A stretch of 64,000 nt of DNA from Beroe forskalii (lineage: Eukaryota > Ctenophora > Nuda > Beroida > Beroidae): positions 611,755 through 675,754 of the forward strand of contig WFMF01000001.1 in the NCBI GenBank assembly GCA_011033025.1, written 5' to 3'. The position numbers and the translations under genes are program-made. The notes below the pieces were generated by a model. That model searched no databases. It had not been told where the DNA came from and saw only the letters and a list, made by a program, of their open reading frames with translations. Positions 34,330 to 47,104 of this stretch are shown piece by piece; position 1 is the stretch's first letter; each line of letters begins with the position of its first letter.

Positions 34330-37170
34330 TGATCTCAAAGTTTGAGAGTTCCAATCAGAGAATTGGATCCATTGTATCATATATTCATATGAGCAAACAG
34401 ATCATGACAAAAGTCAAAGAATGAGAAAAACAGATGATATCGCTGCAGAATGCAGCTACAAATTAATCTACTTGCAGCTCATGGTAGATGATTGTGTCCC
34501 ATCGTAAATGTCTGCTGATAAACTTGATAATCCTGATTAATTGACGGCTACATTCCAAAACATACCGTAATTATAGCCTGCCAATATAGCATATATTAGT
34601 GATACGAGCAGGAGATTTAATTGCCAATCTAGATTTATATGTTTGTAATTTCAGTATTTTCGCACTGTAATACGCCTAGAGTTTGTCCGGACAGTCTAGA
34701 CTCAATGAAAATTAAATCACTTCGCACGGGACTTTGAGAGTTTGAAAGCAGCTAGACAGCTGACAGATACATATGTTTTAGGATTTTACATGTTCCAGGA
34801 CACTGATTTAAGTTGGATATTTCATCACTCCATGCCTTTTCATAAGAAAAATAAAAAATAATTTTTGGTAAGCTTAAGATCATCTGAAATCGGTATCCAT
34901 TCTACAATATTCGTCATTGTCGTCCTTTCTTGGTAAATGCACAAAGCACTCAATAATATATAAGACTTGCCGACTTGGTCATACCACAATGATGTTTTGT
35001 TTATATTAACCCTTCAACCACTAGAGCGCTCCATACCTACCTACTTACATACAGTTAATCTGCTGACAATATGATGTTCATGTACACATAAACCCAACTT
35101 CATATATTACCTAAACCCGGATCTTATAATTACATCTAATAATGGACACACCCAAAACAGCACGGATCTAGGCAGACTAAGTACGGGTCTATCGTACGGT
35201 GTACAACATTTATACAAAGTTAAGATTGCATGTGCGCAGCCATGGTCATTGACTGGAGTAATTGTATACACTATGGCAATTCAATATAGTCCGATGATAG
35301 TCTAAATTTCCGATATCTAAGTTGGGATTTTAATTGCAGGGAAGCCTATAGCAATTTCTATATCATGATGGAATTTCTATGATCTGATGATCATAGCACA
35401 GAAATTTTAAAAGTAACAGATTTTATGATTTTCCCTCCCCTTTTTGGCCTATAAAGTATAAAGAGTTAGGAATGGAAAAGTTCTGGAAAATTTGTACAAA
35501 CTCTACCAAGATCACAGCCAATAGGAGTGCAGAATTTCTGTGCACGAGCGTCATGACTCATAATGTCTGCCGTCGGTAATAGTGAAAATTTTCTAAATAA
35601 AGCTGCGCGCCGCGCGGAACTTTCCTAAAGACGCGCGCGAAAATGGGGTTTTAATCCCATACTGAGACTTGAGAGTGCTTACTTCAATCCTTATCAAAAA
35701 GCACACTGAATCTCATAAAGCTATGCCTGACAGCTCATTTTGACTTTTATATTGATTTGCAGTGTGCAGAAGTCTCTGTAGTGACGGAATGGCACGATTT
35801 CACAATGAGCTACATAATATTGCATAATATAGCCTGATCTTTCAAGATATTTCCTTGTGCTTCGAATTATGAAATGGAATGAGTTAGAGTGACCTGGTAA
35901 AAACCAATTTTTCCTTGTGAATGGCCTGGAACTTATAATGATATTTTAGGAACTTGGATCACCTAGACTATAGCATGATGTAAGCTGTCTTTGCTAGGAG
36001 TCAAAGAATATATTAGAAAGCAGACTGCTGCGATAATTGGGCATTACTTCATCGGATATTTTAATGAGTTAGCGCACTTAAAAACTCGGAACAGCTTCTC
36101 TGAAATTTCATTCGTTTTGGGGGTGAAACACGACCTCTGAAACATCCTGGAAGACGTATGATTTACTTTATTGGCAGCAGACTCCAGCTACATGCTATTA
36201 CTATGTCTACTTGTGTCGGTTTGTAGTTGTGAATTCTCTTAGAGAGGCTCATTAAGACACTTCCACGATATTTCATTGGTTAGAATGACGTATTTTCTTT
36301 CATATTTCCAATACTTCTCCGGCTGTGTTAGGGGCAATTAACAGTTTTCGGAATTTCTAAAGAATCTTAAAGGATTCTACAAGGAGACAAATTTGATCAT
36401 GTTTTCCTAGGTTCTAAAAACGGTCAAACAAATTCCTGACCTCCTTATATTATGAAGCTAACATGAACAGTTAACCCTCAATCATGTGATAAAATTCTAT
36501 TCATAACTTTGTAGATTAGTTAATAATTTGCCCGAGTGAATGATCCCCACAACTCCGCCGAGTTGTATATCTCCCCCCTTTCTCTGCTCACTGCACGTTC
36601 CCTTAGTATAAAGGAAACAAAAGGAATCATAATGACACTAAATGACTAAATGACCCGCGGTAGGTATATATATAATATTGTAACTCATCCAATGTTTGTA
36701 TCATTGGCCAAAGAGAAGGAAGTCCTGAGTAGTTAAATGCAGGATAGTATATACAAACAATCTGTTTATGTTGTCTAGGAGTGCTCCAGACATCCAATTT
36801 AAGTGCGAGATAGATCACTGGATCAGTGGAGCAGAGGCTGGATGCGCAGAGAAGCAAGGAAGAGGCAAGAGAAGCAAGGGAGAGGCAAGCCTTTGCAGGG
36901 CATCGAGGAATATGGATATTGAACGATATTGGGGTTGAGTGAAAAACCGGTTGATGAGTGAATGATGAATAAAGGAGGAGTGAACAGGACTTGTTTTCAT
37001 CCGATTGATTTTGGCTTATTCGCCATTGAGAAGAATCAATGAATTAATATCTAGGAGCTGTGATCAGCAAAGATTTGTAAGCAATGAATCAAACACAGAA
37101 CAGTTGACGGCAAGGATAGAAATAGATAATACAGTTTAATCACAGGATCACTGAAATGTCAGACCAAAAT
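34330..37170. other. Gene-free stretch
   Basis: AT-rich, with one GC-rich palindromic spot at 35603-35640 (GCTGCGCGCCGCGCGG). No exon supported. Confidence 0.4.
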
Positions 37171-37175
37171 ACTTC

Positions 37176-37290
37176 TTCAAGTGTACGAGAATCCTGGTTG
37201 CTTACCAAGCAACCTTGTTGCTTACCTGGTTGCTAACGAAGGAACCTTGTTGCTTACCTGGTTGCTAACCAAGGAACCTTGTCATGAACA
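37176..37290. repeat. 33-bp tandem repeat
   Basis: Three copies with TTGTTGCTTACCTGGTTGCT and AACSAAGGAACC. Confidence 0.8.
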
Positions 37291-38974
37291 TCGGGCTATA
37301 TCGGGTTCTTCATTTGCACTAGCATATGAACAACAACAAAAACCCAAACAAAATCTTAGGATCAAAAGATATGGGCATTTTAGATCATTATTTAGTACAT
37401 GATCAGTGATTAATGATATAAAATAGTGAAATCAATGATAAGAAATTAGTGATTAGAAATTATGATCAGCATTTACAAGTACAAGGGAACTAGAGAAGTA
37501 ATCACTTCATGGAAATCAAAATTATATCGTTCCGAGAATTATATCATTCCGAGAATCCAATAAGATCCGATTGGCACACTCTTCACTTACCCTTATTCTT
37601 ATCTTCAGATAAGAGAAGAAGGACTGGTACTGCGCGAGCAAGCACCTCTCTGAACCCCCACAACGCCTTGCACTAACCTCTAACAATAAAGTCGAACAAA
37701 ACTAAAGTTATAAAACGCGAAACATGTGTACTGGTGTCGCATCAATATTTTAATAAAATGCATTTGTGAGATAGACCGGAGCTTCTACCCGTGATTTGAC
37801 CATATTAAGCGAGGTGCAACGCCGAATACTTTCCTATTATCCCAGCTCCCTGATTGGCTGGCCACATCAACCCGTGCTCTGATTGGCTGTCACGTGTCAC
37901 GTGATACGACGTGATTTATAGATTCCATCATTGTCACAGAGGTGATAATAAATTTATATTTTACCCACTGTACCGCGTATACTGTCTAGATCTAGATGAA
38001 GTGTCAGTAAAGTTTGTAAGTCATCAAGAACGCCTGCTTTGATAAATTTAAAAACTACGAACATGAAAGCGTTCATCAAAAGTTTATCATTTGATGAGAG
38101 TCAATTTGGATTTTATGAGCTGTCGTAGCATAGCACTATATATCTGTGTGCCAGCTTCTTAATTCTTTATTTCATGCATGAAGTGCATAAAAGCATGAAG
38201 TTCTTAGCATTTTATGCCATAAGATTTTCAATCACTGAACGCAATCGGAAATACAATTTTCGGTGCACATTCTTTATTTTCTATTTGATAGATGTCATTT
38301 GATGGATGTTATATCATTCGATAGATGTCAAGAATGACAATCGATAAAAGATCATAAAAAGTAAAAAAAGAATAGACAGCAAAATAAATTGGGATCAATT
38401 GCAGGAGGAAAAACACATTAAACCTCAGAAGAGTCTGAAAAACAAAGAAATTCAAAATAGATACATCATTAAAATGAATAAAATTGATAGCGGATAAAAT
38501 CAGTAAAAGTACACATTCTAGATCCAGAGTGATTTTTCCATGCCATAGCGTCAAGGTAGTTAAGCTCTTTTTTTCTTCCGAAGCAAAATACGTCATACGT
38601 ATTTTTTGACGATTTTTGCACGTTTATTTTACCAACTGTGCAGGATTAAGTGCAGCGAAACATGTAGCTTGACACAAACAGAGAAATACTCACTTCTAGC
38701 TAAGTTTCCTCCACTGCTACCAACGATGTCTTAGGATAACGTATCATTGCATACTACAGAAGGGATGGATGTAAAAAGTGGAAAGGGGCGATAAAACTGC
38801 AAATTGGTTTTGTTTTCACTGGATAATATCCCACCGATTATGCAGGGAAAGATAACAGCCATAGGTCAAGCTATGCACATCTTCGATATACAACTACAAG
38901 TGAAGTTTTTAGTCACTAACAACAACAAACATATATATATATATTCATTATTCAGCCATTTTAGGATCGGACAG

Positions 38975-39062
38975 CGAAGGTAGGCGGTTGGTATATCATC
39001 AACTCACTATGTTAAATCATGATAATTACGTCATGTTGAACCTGCCTATCCTTCGCGCGTAG
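38975..39062. repeat. Full palindromic element around a 43-bp module
   Basis: Left arm GCGAAGGTAGGCGGTT, module 38991-39033 (boxes GTATATCA and TTACGTCA, reverse orientation), right arm AACCTGCCTATCCTTCGCGCG. The arms are complementary, giving a MITE-like structure. Confidence 0.8.
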
Positions 39063-39302
39063 CTCTCAGTTAACCTTGATCCTGAACACTCGTTTCGATT
39101 GGAACTGTATCTTAGCTCTAAAGTCATGTTTGAAGCGATTTGCTTGATATCTTGGACATTGCAACTCTTTTCATTCGCCCGGACACAGAATAAGTTATTC
39201 GTTAAGCTATGAGAAGAATATAACCAATGGCTCCTTGCATTGGTGGAAGAGATAAGACTAACTTGCAGAAAACTTCCAAAACTTTGCAGAAAATTGTCCG
39301 GT

Positions 39303-39345
39303 GGATGTCATCAATATGACACAGACAATCCTCATGATGACGTCA
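39303..39345 (-). repeat. 43-bp dual-TGACGTCA module
   Basis: Boxes GGATGTCA and TGACGTCA. Confidence 0.65.
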
Positions 39346-40041
39346 CAATAAGCGCTTTTATTCTTAGTGGGCAGCTTCTACTGTATGATATGCAAACTCT
39401 TCTCTTCTAAACCAGGATCCAGGTTAAATATTTCCATTCTAATAGTAGCGAAAACATAAAATCTTGAAACTATATATACCCACCTACATACATCACAAAC
39501 ACACGTGGATCTGATAAGCATTTGAGAACATCTAAGTGTTGCGTAGATCTGGAATACCGTGACACATTATCTGTAGATTGCTGACTTTATATCAGCAATA
39601 TAATCTACCGGTAAAACGCCCATGAAATGAATCAATGATGAAATGACGATGCACCTACGACTTCTCTTAGAGTTGCGCGCAGGAAGTAGGCATTTACCGT
39701 TGATTTCATTGCAATACGTTTTGCAGTGTTGGGTTTATGACAGGAAACTGCCTACTGTGCGTGGCATGGAGACCTCTGTTAAAGAACGCGCATATTATAT
39801 TAAAACCGTCAGGGCATCTTATCAACGGGCAGAGCAAACGGGCACAAATCTCTATTAAAGAACTAAATAGTAGTGCTTTAGTAAAAGTAATATATATATA
39901 CAGACATATATCATGTAGTAAAGACCACTTACTAAATACGATATATCCCTTCACTTCTTACATTACGAGTAGTAGTACCTCGGGAGATACCGCGCGCCGC
40001 GCGCTCCATTTATACGGCGCGCGCGGAGACTAGGCGCTGGG

Positions 40042-40084
40042 TGACGTTACTAACTCCCCATTCTAAACCATGATGATGACGTCA
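40042..40084 (-). repeat. 43-bp dual-TGACGTCA module
   Basis: Boxes TGACGTTA and TGACGTCA, spacer CCCCATTCTAAACCATGATG. Confidence 0.85.
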
Positions 40085-40613
40085 TGATAAAGAGGGTATA
40101 GAATGGTGAGCGGTATGATATCGGACAGGTCAGGTTGGGTGACGTATATATTATCTGACTTAATGTTACGGTTAGTCAGGTCATATTCCACGGTTTATGT
40201 AGGTATTTTAGGCTCGGTATACGGTCAGACTTCCACAATTTGCGGTAATGTAAACAATATATGAGAGAGATCTGGAGTAGGGCACAGACAGATATATACG
40301 GCAAATGATATTACGTCATATCTACAGCAGGGTCCTATTGTTCTAGTTTTCTGTAATGTTCAGATAACGAGCCGAAGCCGAGGCCTTTAAACCGGTAGTA
40401 AAATAACCCTCCTCCAGCAGCTACTACAGTGCAGCGGAATGATGTAACCTAGCGGACAAACACATGCAGCAGGTTATTGTTAATAAACAGCGGGATCTAA
40501 ACTGCCCATCCTTTGCAGTATAAGTATCCCGGTCTATCGGTCTTCAAACAGCAGGAGATGAGGTTGATGTCTTGGCGTTTACTGCACGACCATCAAAACA
40601 AGGCGGCTGCTTG

Positions 40614-40656
40614 TGACGTCATAATCAGGGTTTTATGAGGTGAGTTAGTGACGTCA
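40614..40656 (+). repeat. 43-bp dual-TGACGTCA module, near-consensus copy
   Basis: Perfect TGACGTCA at both ends. The spacer starts TAATCAGGGTTTTATGAGG. Flanks carry AAGGCGGCTGC and AGAGCCGCGCAC, remnants of the outer inverted repeat. Confidence 0.9.
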
Positions 40657-42189
40657 TGAGGTCTAAGAGCCGCGCACAGCACATATTTATATATTTAATA
40701 CTTCTAATAATTAACTCATCAAATGTAATATATATTTGAGCGCTCACTGTTCATGTTAGCTACAACATAAATTTCACATATGCAAAGTGTCACGTGATCC
40801 ACGTCTCGTGAGGGGTATTAGGAGTAAAAATGCTAGGCAACGAGTTGAAAAAACCCTGCAAATCAAGCCTTATACTTATAAATGGCTACAATGTCGCATA
40901 TTTGGAATTATCTTGACAACTCCTTAGTATTTAGCTTGTGTGAAAGGAGATAACAGGTCTTCAGGGATTGTTACGGGCGCGCAGTGTTAGGTGATTGGAG
41001 ACTTGGAATGTTTATCAAGAACTCGCTAATAGGGCACACAAAAACCTGCTCAAATTGGGTGGATATGTAGCCAATACGTTTTATGCGGTTTATACGAGGG
41101 TTTTGTCTTTAGCAATCAGCAAACATTGCGTCATGTCAATCAGACTGTTTTACTCGGGTCAATATGTCCGCTTCAGTATGTGAAGTATACTCCAAAATAA
41201 CATATTTATTCAGAAAAAATATGGAAACGGGACTTTGTTTTACTCCTCAAAAAATGGACGGTGAGGCTGCTTTGTTTAATTTATTTACATAAACTTTTCA
41301 TTAAAAAGTCTTCGCCGATCAAGAAAATAGATTAAATATAATTTCGAGAAAATCATAAAGTTGTATGCTTAAACCGTACGTATAACAAATACTTTTAGTT
41401 AAGTTATGCCACTGAAACTAAAACTGTACGGGGGCAGGAAACAAAATTAAATGGAGGATGAACGATTCCCTGGCTGCGATAAAACCGGAGAAACAGTGGT
41501 GTCAGCCCAGGTCATGTGATAAGACACGTCAGATTGAAATAATGGTGTTAGTCTTGCAATAAATTAGATTTTAATAGTCTCCCCACTCTTGAGAGCATGT
41601 TGCAAGATTTTAAAGAAATTTCAAGCATTTTAAGAGATTTGGTTCCAGGATAAAAAAGCATAATTTCTTTTTATCGAGATTTCAAATCGAGATCTCAAAA
41701 ATTTGCTTTCGACAATCCTTAACTAATTCAAAATTCTAGTCCTACAAAAAAGTTAATAGAATCCAAGGAAGACAAAACAAACAAAAGAAATCTTCATTCT
41801 TTAATTTCCTTGAACAAAGCCTGGGGTTTCCAGCATTATATTAAACCCTCCCCCTCTTATATATTAATAAGGTCACGTCAAAGAAATACAACTAAAATAG
41901 CAAAGCGGTTATATATATGATTAGTACAACCGATGGTAAATTGCAATGTATGAAGTCCGGGAATCCACCGCACGACAAACGGACATTTCTATGACAACAA
42001 CACCCCATTCTAGATTATAGTAATTACGTCATTGTCAATTAATGGTGCGCGCAGTACAGTACGATAGGTAGTCCACTAAATGCTGAACATATTATTATGC
42101 ACGGCAGCTTATTTTAATAAATAAAGAGTCCGGTGTACTCCCAGATTTAGTTTAGTGTATGTGTGCACTTTATTATCATCATCCAGTAA

Positions 42190-42825
42190 ACATCATGGTA
42201 GTGGTACAGGATTCAGGGATCAAGAGAATGGGAGTGGTACAGGAATCAAGAGGATGGGAATGGTAAAGAATTCAGGAATCAAGAGAATGGGAGTAATACA
42301 GGATTCAGGAATCAAGAGAATGGGAGAGGTACAGGAGGCAAGAGAATGGGAATGGTAAAGAATTCAGGAATCAAGAGAATGGGAGTAATACAGGATTCAG
42401 GAATCAAGAGAATGGGAGTGGTACAGGATTCAGGAATCAAGAGAATGGGAGTGGTACAAGAACCTATTCAGGAATCAAGAGAATGGGAGTGGTACAGGAT
42501 TCAGGAATCAAGAGAATGGGAGTGGTACAAGAACCTATTCAGGAATCAAGAGAATGGGAGTGGTACAGGATTCAGGAGTCAAGAGAATGGGAGTGGTACA
42601 GGAACCTATTCAGGAATCAAGAGAATGGGAGTGGTACAGGATTCAGGAGTCAAGAGAATGGGAGTGGTACAGGATTCAGGAATCAAGAGAATGGGAGTGG
42701 TACAGGATTCAGGAATCAAGAGAATGGGAGTGGTACAGGATTCAGAAATCAAGAGAATGGGAGTGGTACAGGAACCTATTCAGGAATCAAGAGAATGGGA
42801 GTGGTACAGGATTCAGGAGTCAAAC
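42190..42825. repeat. 33-bp minisatellite with 44-bp variant units
   Basis: About 18 copies of a unit with CAGGATTCAGGAATCAAGAG and AATGGGAGTGGTA. Some units carry an extra AACCTATT block in a semi-regular higher-order pattern. The 33-bp length keeps several frames open (11-residue repeats); not treated as genes. Confidence 0.9.
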
Positions 42826-42829
42826 CCAG

Positions 42830-45110
42830 CTTTTTCGGGTCCTATATCAGTGTTTCAACCGCTCGATTTTCCGTAAAAAATTCTAATCCAGATCGAAAAC
42901 ATTCCGCACTTCCGCAGCCACCCAGCATGCTGAAATGTGGAACAACCCAGAATATTCATGATGATCAGGATATAGTATTGGGGTATGTTTGTGTTTTAAT
43001 ATAGATTGGGTGGCTTCGCTCCAAAGGGGCTGTTTCAGAGCGGGTTTGGTTGGTTCCACCTTCCAAATTATCAATGCCCGGAATTGAAAATGCGTGGGTT
43101 AACCATGGTGAGAACAAACAAACAGTCAAGTACAATTATTGCCAAGCTTCACAAAGACTAACTCATATAACATCAAGATGAAATAGAACTGTGTTGGTAT
43201 CAATTGTCAAACGTAAGGAAATATCTTAACCAAAATCCTGAATCTGTAAATACAAATTATGTCGTAGTAATAGGTTATGTTCCAAGCCTGGTGAACTCAG
43301 TGGAAGTCCTTGCTGTACGGCATGTGAAACAAGGATTTGAAACTGAGGGGTTCTGTACTATTGTGACTTATGTGAAATAAGTCAATTTTATGTTTGAATG
43401 TAACACATGAGCTGATTTTCAATTGCAAGGTTCTTTCGAACCATCATCATCCATAAGTGCAGCAGTCATAATTGAGGATCCCACTATATAGCGGAATGGT
43501 TTATATAATTAGTATGGCAAGTCCGAGATTAGAAAAAGAAAAAAGAAAAAAACCTATTACATTTTATGGCAATTAATAAATTGAATTCAATTTAGAGAGA
43601 AAGAAATATTGAATATTAATTTAGTAGCCCATGAAATTAAATATATAAAATTGATCAATAGCATGGCATCCAGAGCATAAAACGGAATCTTCTCCATAGA
43701 ACTTCCTCTTGAACAAGAAAAACAAATTAAAGGAGAAGATAAGAGAAAATACAGCTGGCCGGGCTCTCAATTTGAATATATAATAACATATGACGTATGA
43801 CAACGGAATTAGCCAAGAACATCCCCAAAGACCATCAATCATATGCAACTCTGCGTAAAGATACGCGAATATGATATGACGACATTGCCATATGTTTTGC
43901 AATGTAAAGGGGTGACGTTTGAGCGCCGATTGAATGAACTGAGACAGCAGAGTTCCATGGAGAGGTAGGTCATAAAGCGGGTCTGGTGCCAGTTAGATGC
44001 TCTTAATGCTAGGTCTTTCCGCCTCAGTGCCTACAAGCACTGGAACATGAGCATTCTGTTGAATTACAGGGGCGTCTAATTCACATTAAAAGAGAAGAAA
44101 TCCTACTGCTAAAACACAAGGAAATATATTTTCCAACCAGTTCATTACCACACGAAAATATATGTTGCAAAATATATCTGAAGTGCAGCAATGAACATAT
44201 AAAATATAGGATATATCGTTTAGCTGAAAGCTGACGTAATATACCTGCGACAGTGTCTCACAGGATACTCCGCAGACAATAGGCCTAGAGACTGCTTGGA
44301 CTGGAATTACTGTGTGCTATTGTGCAGCAGTTGAACCAGCCTGACATACCTCCCGGCCATGCTATCACCGAGCAATGCCCGGGCTTGTGGAACGTTATGT
44401 GCGTTAAATAGGCGAGATTACGTTGGAAATTAACCATTTAAACGCGTGATAATGACGTCATAGAGCATTACAGATCGTATTTTTAGGAGAGCTTCATATA
44501 TATCTTGAGTTATGTCGCACAGAGACAGAATGTAGCCTAGACAAAATTATTACATACAATTAACAAAACACAGACTCCTAACTATCGCATGTTTATTTTG
44601 TTTATGTTATATTATGAGCGGGTCTAGCGTTAAATATGTCATCGTAAATCATATGAGTACGTTATAATTTGGGATTTATTTGAGTACGTTAATTTGAGAT
44701 ATTTATTAACTTTATTCAGTCGAGCACCCGGCCCGGGTACAATAAACTAATGACGGGATAAATTCGACCATCTTGAACCGGAAAGTCATCCCGAAACGGA
44801 GCAATATGGCTGAAGGAAATAGAATAAAGATATATGCGCGCAACAAAGTAGAATAGGTGAATGATAAGGAATATAAACAGATCGCATGGTAATAAATAAG
44901 CAACATAATTAATTGAGTAACAGACTTAGTTAACAAACAAGTTTGTTGATTATTAGTTGGTTGAGTGATTAACAGACCAAGAAGCAAGTAAATAATTAGT
45001 AAGATAAATAATCAATTAGCTCATTAATCAACTAATTAATCAAATGATTAATTGATTAACTAACTAACTAATTAATTAACCGATTAATTATCTTATTAAC
45101 GAACAGACAA
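42830..45110. other. Intergenic, AT-rich
   Basis: Contains a 43-bp module at 44418 and a TAATTAA-rich tract at 44995-45090. A short frame at about 43910-43964 ending GGAGAG|GTAGGT could be an exon, but nothing else supports it. Confidence 0.35.
44418..44460 (-). repeat. 43-bp dual-TGACGTCA module
   Basis: Boxes TTACGTTG and TGACGTCA, preceded by AAATAGGCGAGA. Confidence 0.75.
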
Positions 45111-45117
45111 TACTCAC

Positions 45118-45182
45118 TCGTCGTTAAGATCGTCAATGAACTGCTCAAGCATGTTGAGTTGAAACTGCTGTCCACCAGGCAT
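45118..45182 (-). CDS. Possible first coding exon (minus strand)
   Basis: An ATG complementary to 45180-45182 opens MPGGQQFQLNMLEQFIDDLN and reaches a canonical donor, GACGA|GTGAGTA, at 45118/45117, leaving phase 2. The amphipathic peptide looks coding, but I could not find the following exon on the minus strand. Confidence 0.35.
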
Positions 45183-45852
45183 CTTGCAAATTTAATCCTA
45201 GAACTGAAACGATTGCTTATTCAGTCCTAAAACTGAAACGATCGGTAATTCAGCCCTCATTAAACTGAAACGAAGTCAGATTTCTTGTTGTTATGGAATA
45301 GAATTCCCTGTTGGAGTGCCGATGTGCCGAGTTAACGTTCAAAAAGACCAAAAATCAAAGTCGCTGAAAATTCTCTAAAAAAATAAACTTTTATTTCATT
45401 TATCAAATTGATGGATGATAAACGGCTCTTGAGCTCTTCATTTCATTAACGAACGAAAGGTAAAATCCTGTGAAACAGATGAATTCTGTGATACATTCAA
45501 ATACTAATAAGCAATTTCACAGTTGATTGCCATATCAAGTACATTATTACCGATTTATACAAGTTGATGCAACTGCGCACTAAAACACAATCGAAAGTAG
45601 AGAATGGTGTGCTTGTTTGAAGTTTTGCTTGTTAGTGTATGATATAACGGCGTTGAGTATACTGTAGCTATGTCTCTATCATTCGGAATCACAACAGAAT
45701 AGCCATTGAAAAATCATTTGTGTCTTAGAATAAATCTAATTTTCTTCGATGTGAGTCGTATAATTTTTTTGATAAGCCTTCACTTTTATATTCATATTTC
45801 AAATACCTTCCCTAAATTCTGGAAATAATTCTCCAAACTTACCCCTAATGAT

Positions 45853-46083
45853 TTGTTACAGACATGTGTTTTCCTCCTTGTCTCCATCATTCTTACTCTC
45901 AATCTGGTATATCAAGTTCAACAGTTTCAGCTCCCGACACCATTCGACGAGAACCATAAACCACTGGAACAAGATGAGACAGACAACGATTCTTCTTCCT
46001 GGAAATTTAGATGGGTTAGATCAAATATAAATACTATAATTATTGATCAATTTTGTGTTCTGAAACCATATGTCTTGAACTGA
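45853..46083 (+). CDS. Possible exon encoding a membrane-anchor segment
   Basis: After a good acceptor (TTGTTACAG|, ending at about 45861) the frame reads TCVFLLVSIILTLNLVYQVQ, a transmembrane or signal-anchor segment. A polar acidic stretch (LEQDETDNDSSSWKF) follows, and the stop is at 46081-46083. No upstream exon was found. A type II anchor of a Golgi enzyme would fit, but that is only a guess. Confidence 0.3.
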   Translation: MLQTCVFLLVSIILTLNLVYQVQQFQLPTPFDENHKPLEQDETDNDSSSWKFRWVRSNINTIIIDQFCVLKPYVLN

Positions 46084-46489
46084 ATCTATTAGCTCAGGGC
46101 GATTTGAAATAGTCTCATTTTAATTTAGATTTTCACTGCTTGATGAAATGTTTCTAACTTTAATTGTATATTTCCGTAGCAATTAACGTATCGATGCAAG
46201 CTGTGCCTTTTGACCGATGATTCAGCACAAAATCATGCTTATAAATAATTATTTCCCTACTCAACTTATTGCTTCCCAATCCCAATCTACGTAAGCACTC
46301 AATCAAAAAACACATGATAATTAAATAAAACCAACCGCAAGCTGTGCCTCTTTACTTTTTAATAACCCCAACCATTTTAATATATGCTTAACCTCTCAAC
46401 CTGTTATAAAGCAAATTATTGGGTCTAAACTGTAATTAAAATTGATTTAAAAATAAAGCTCATCTCACAGCTTTGCAGGTTGCACGCCC

Positions 46490-46690
46490 CTACTGATGAT
46501 GATCACGAGTAAAGGAAGGAAGGGAGAAGGATGGACACGAATTTAGGAAGGAAGGGAGAGGGATTATCACGTGTAAGAGGCGGGGTGAAGGAGTGAGAAG
46601 AGAAGGGAAAAAGAGAAGGGGACGGAGGGGTGGTGGAGGAGGGGAGAGGGAGTAGTCACGAGTGGAGGAGGGGAAGGAAGGGTTGGTGAG
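46490..46690. repeat. Purine-rich degenerate repeat
   Basis: Irregular copies of GGAAGGAAGGGAGAGGG with ATCACGWGTA between them, upstream of the gene at 47105. Confidence 0.5.
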
Positions 46691-46739
46691 CCCCCTTTAA
46701 AGGGAAGGTTTTCACTCTCTCATCGGCTTACCCGCGGTA

Positions 46740-46832
46740 ACTTTACAATCTAAAGGCTGCAAGTTTGCTCCACTCCGAATTAACGAGTGTTTTGAAGAAG
46801 AAGAAGGGGCGAATAGATGTGCCAGTAATAAG
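46740..46832 (+). other. Possible 5' non-coding exon of the secreted-protein gene
   Basis: The segment ends GCCAGTAATAAG|GTAAGG. It would splice to ACTCCCTAG|GTACAAG at 47082, 23 bp before the ATG. The transcript start is unknown. Confidence 0.35.
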
Positions 46833-47104
46833 GTAAGGGAAATTTCTTATCCTTATGAAGCTATATATTTTAGTAATTTCCTTGAGTAAATCATATTCAT
46901 AATATGTTGTAAAGCCCCCTTCTATTCACTAACTAATAACGAATCTCAGGAACAATTTCAGAACATCCCCTCACTACAGAAACCCCCTCTCATCATATCA
47001 CAAAACCCTTGGCTTTTCGAAAGCTCCTGATTTACGTTAAACGGTTTCAACTCCCTCATGCTTCCTAACATAACTCCCTAGGTACAAGAGGTCTCCACTT
47101 TAAC

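Larger units (their letters stand above)
37400..42180. other. Repeat-rich, gene-free stretch
   Basis: Holds five 43-bp modules or relics, a CACGTG pair at 37886-37902 and a GC palindrome at 39990-40028 (CCGCGCGCCGCGCGCTCC). No exon supported. Confidence 0.4.

Noticed and set aside
42155-43004. Several 110-176-codon plus-strand frames
   Set aside because: The 33-bp unit is a multiple of three and lacks stops, so all frames stay open; no gene-like flanks.
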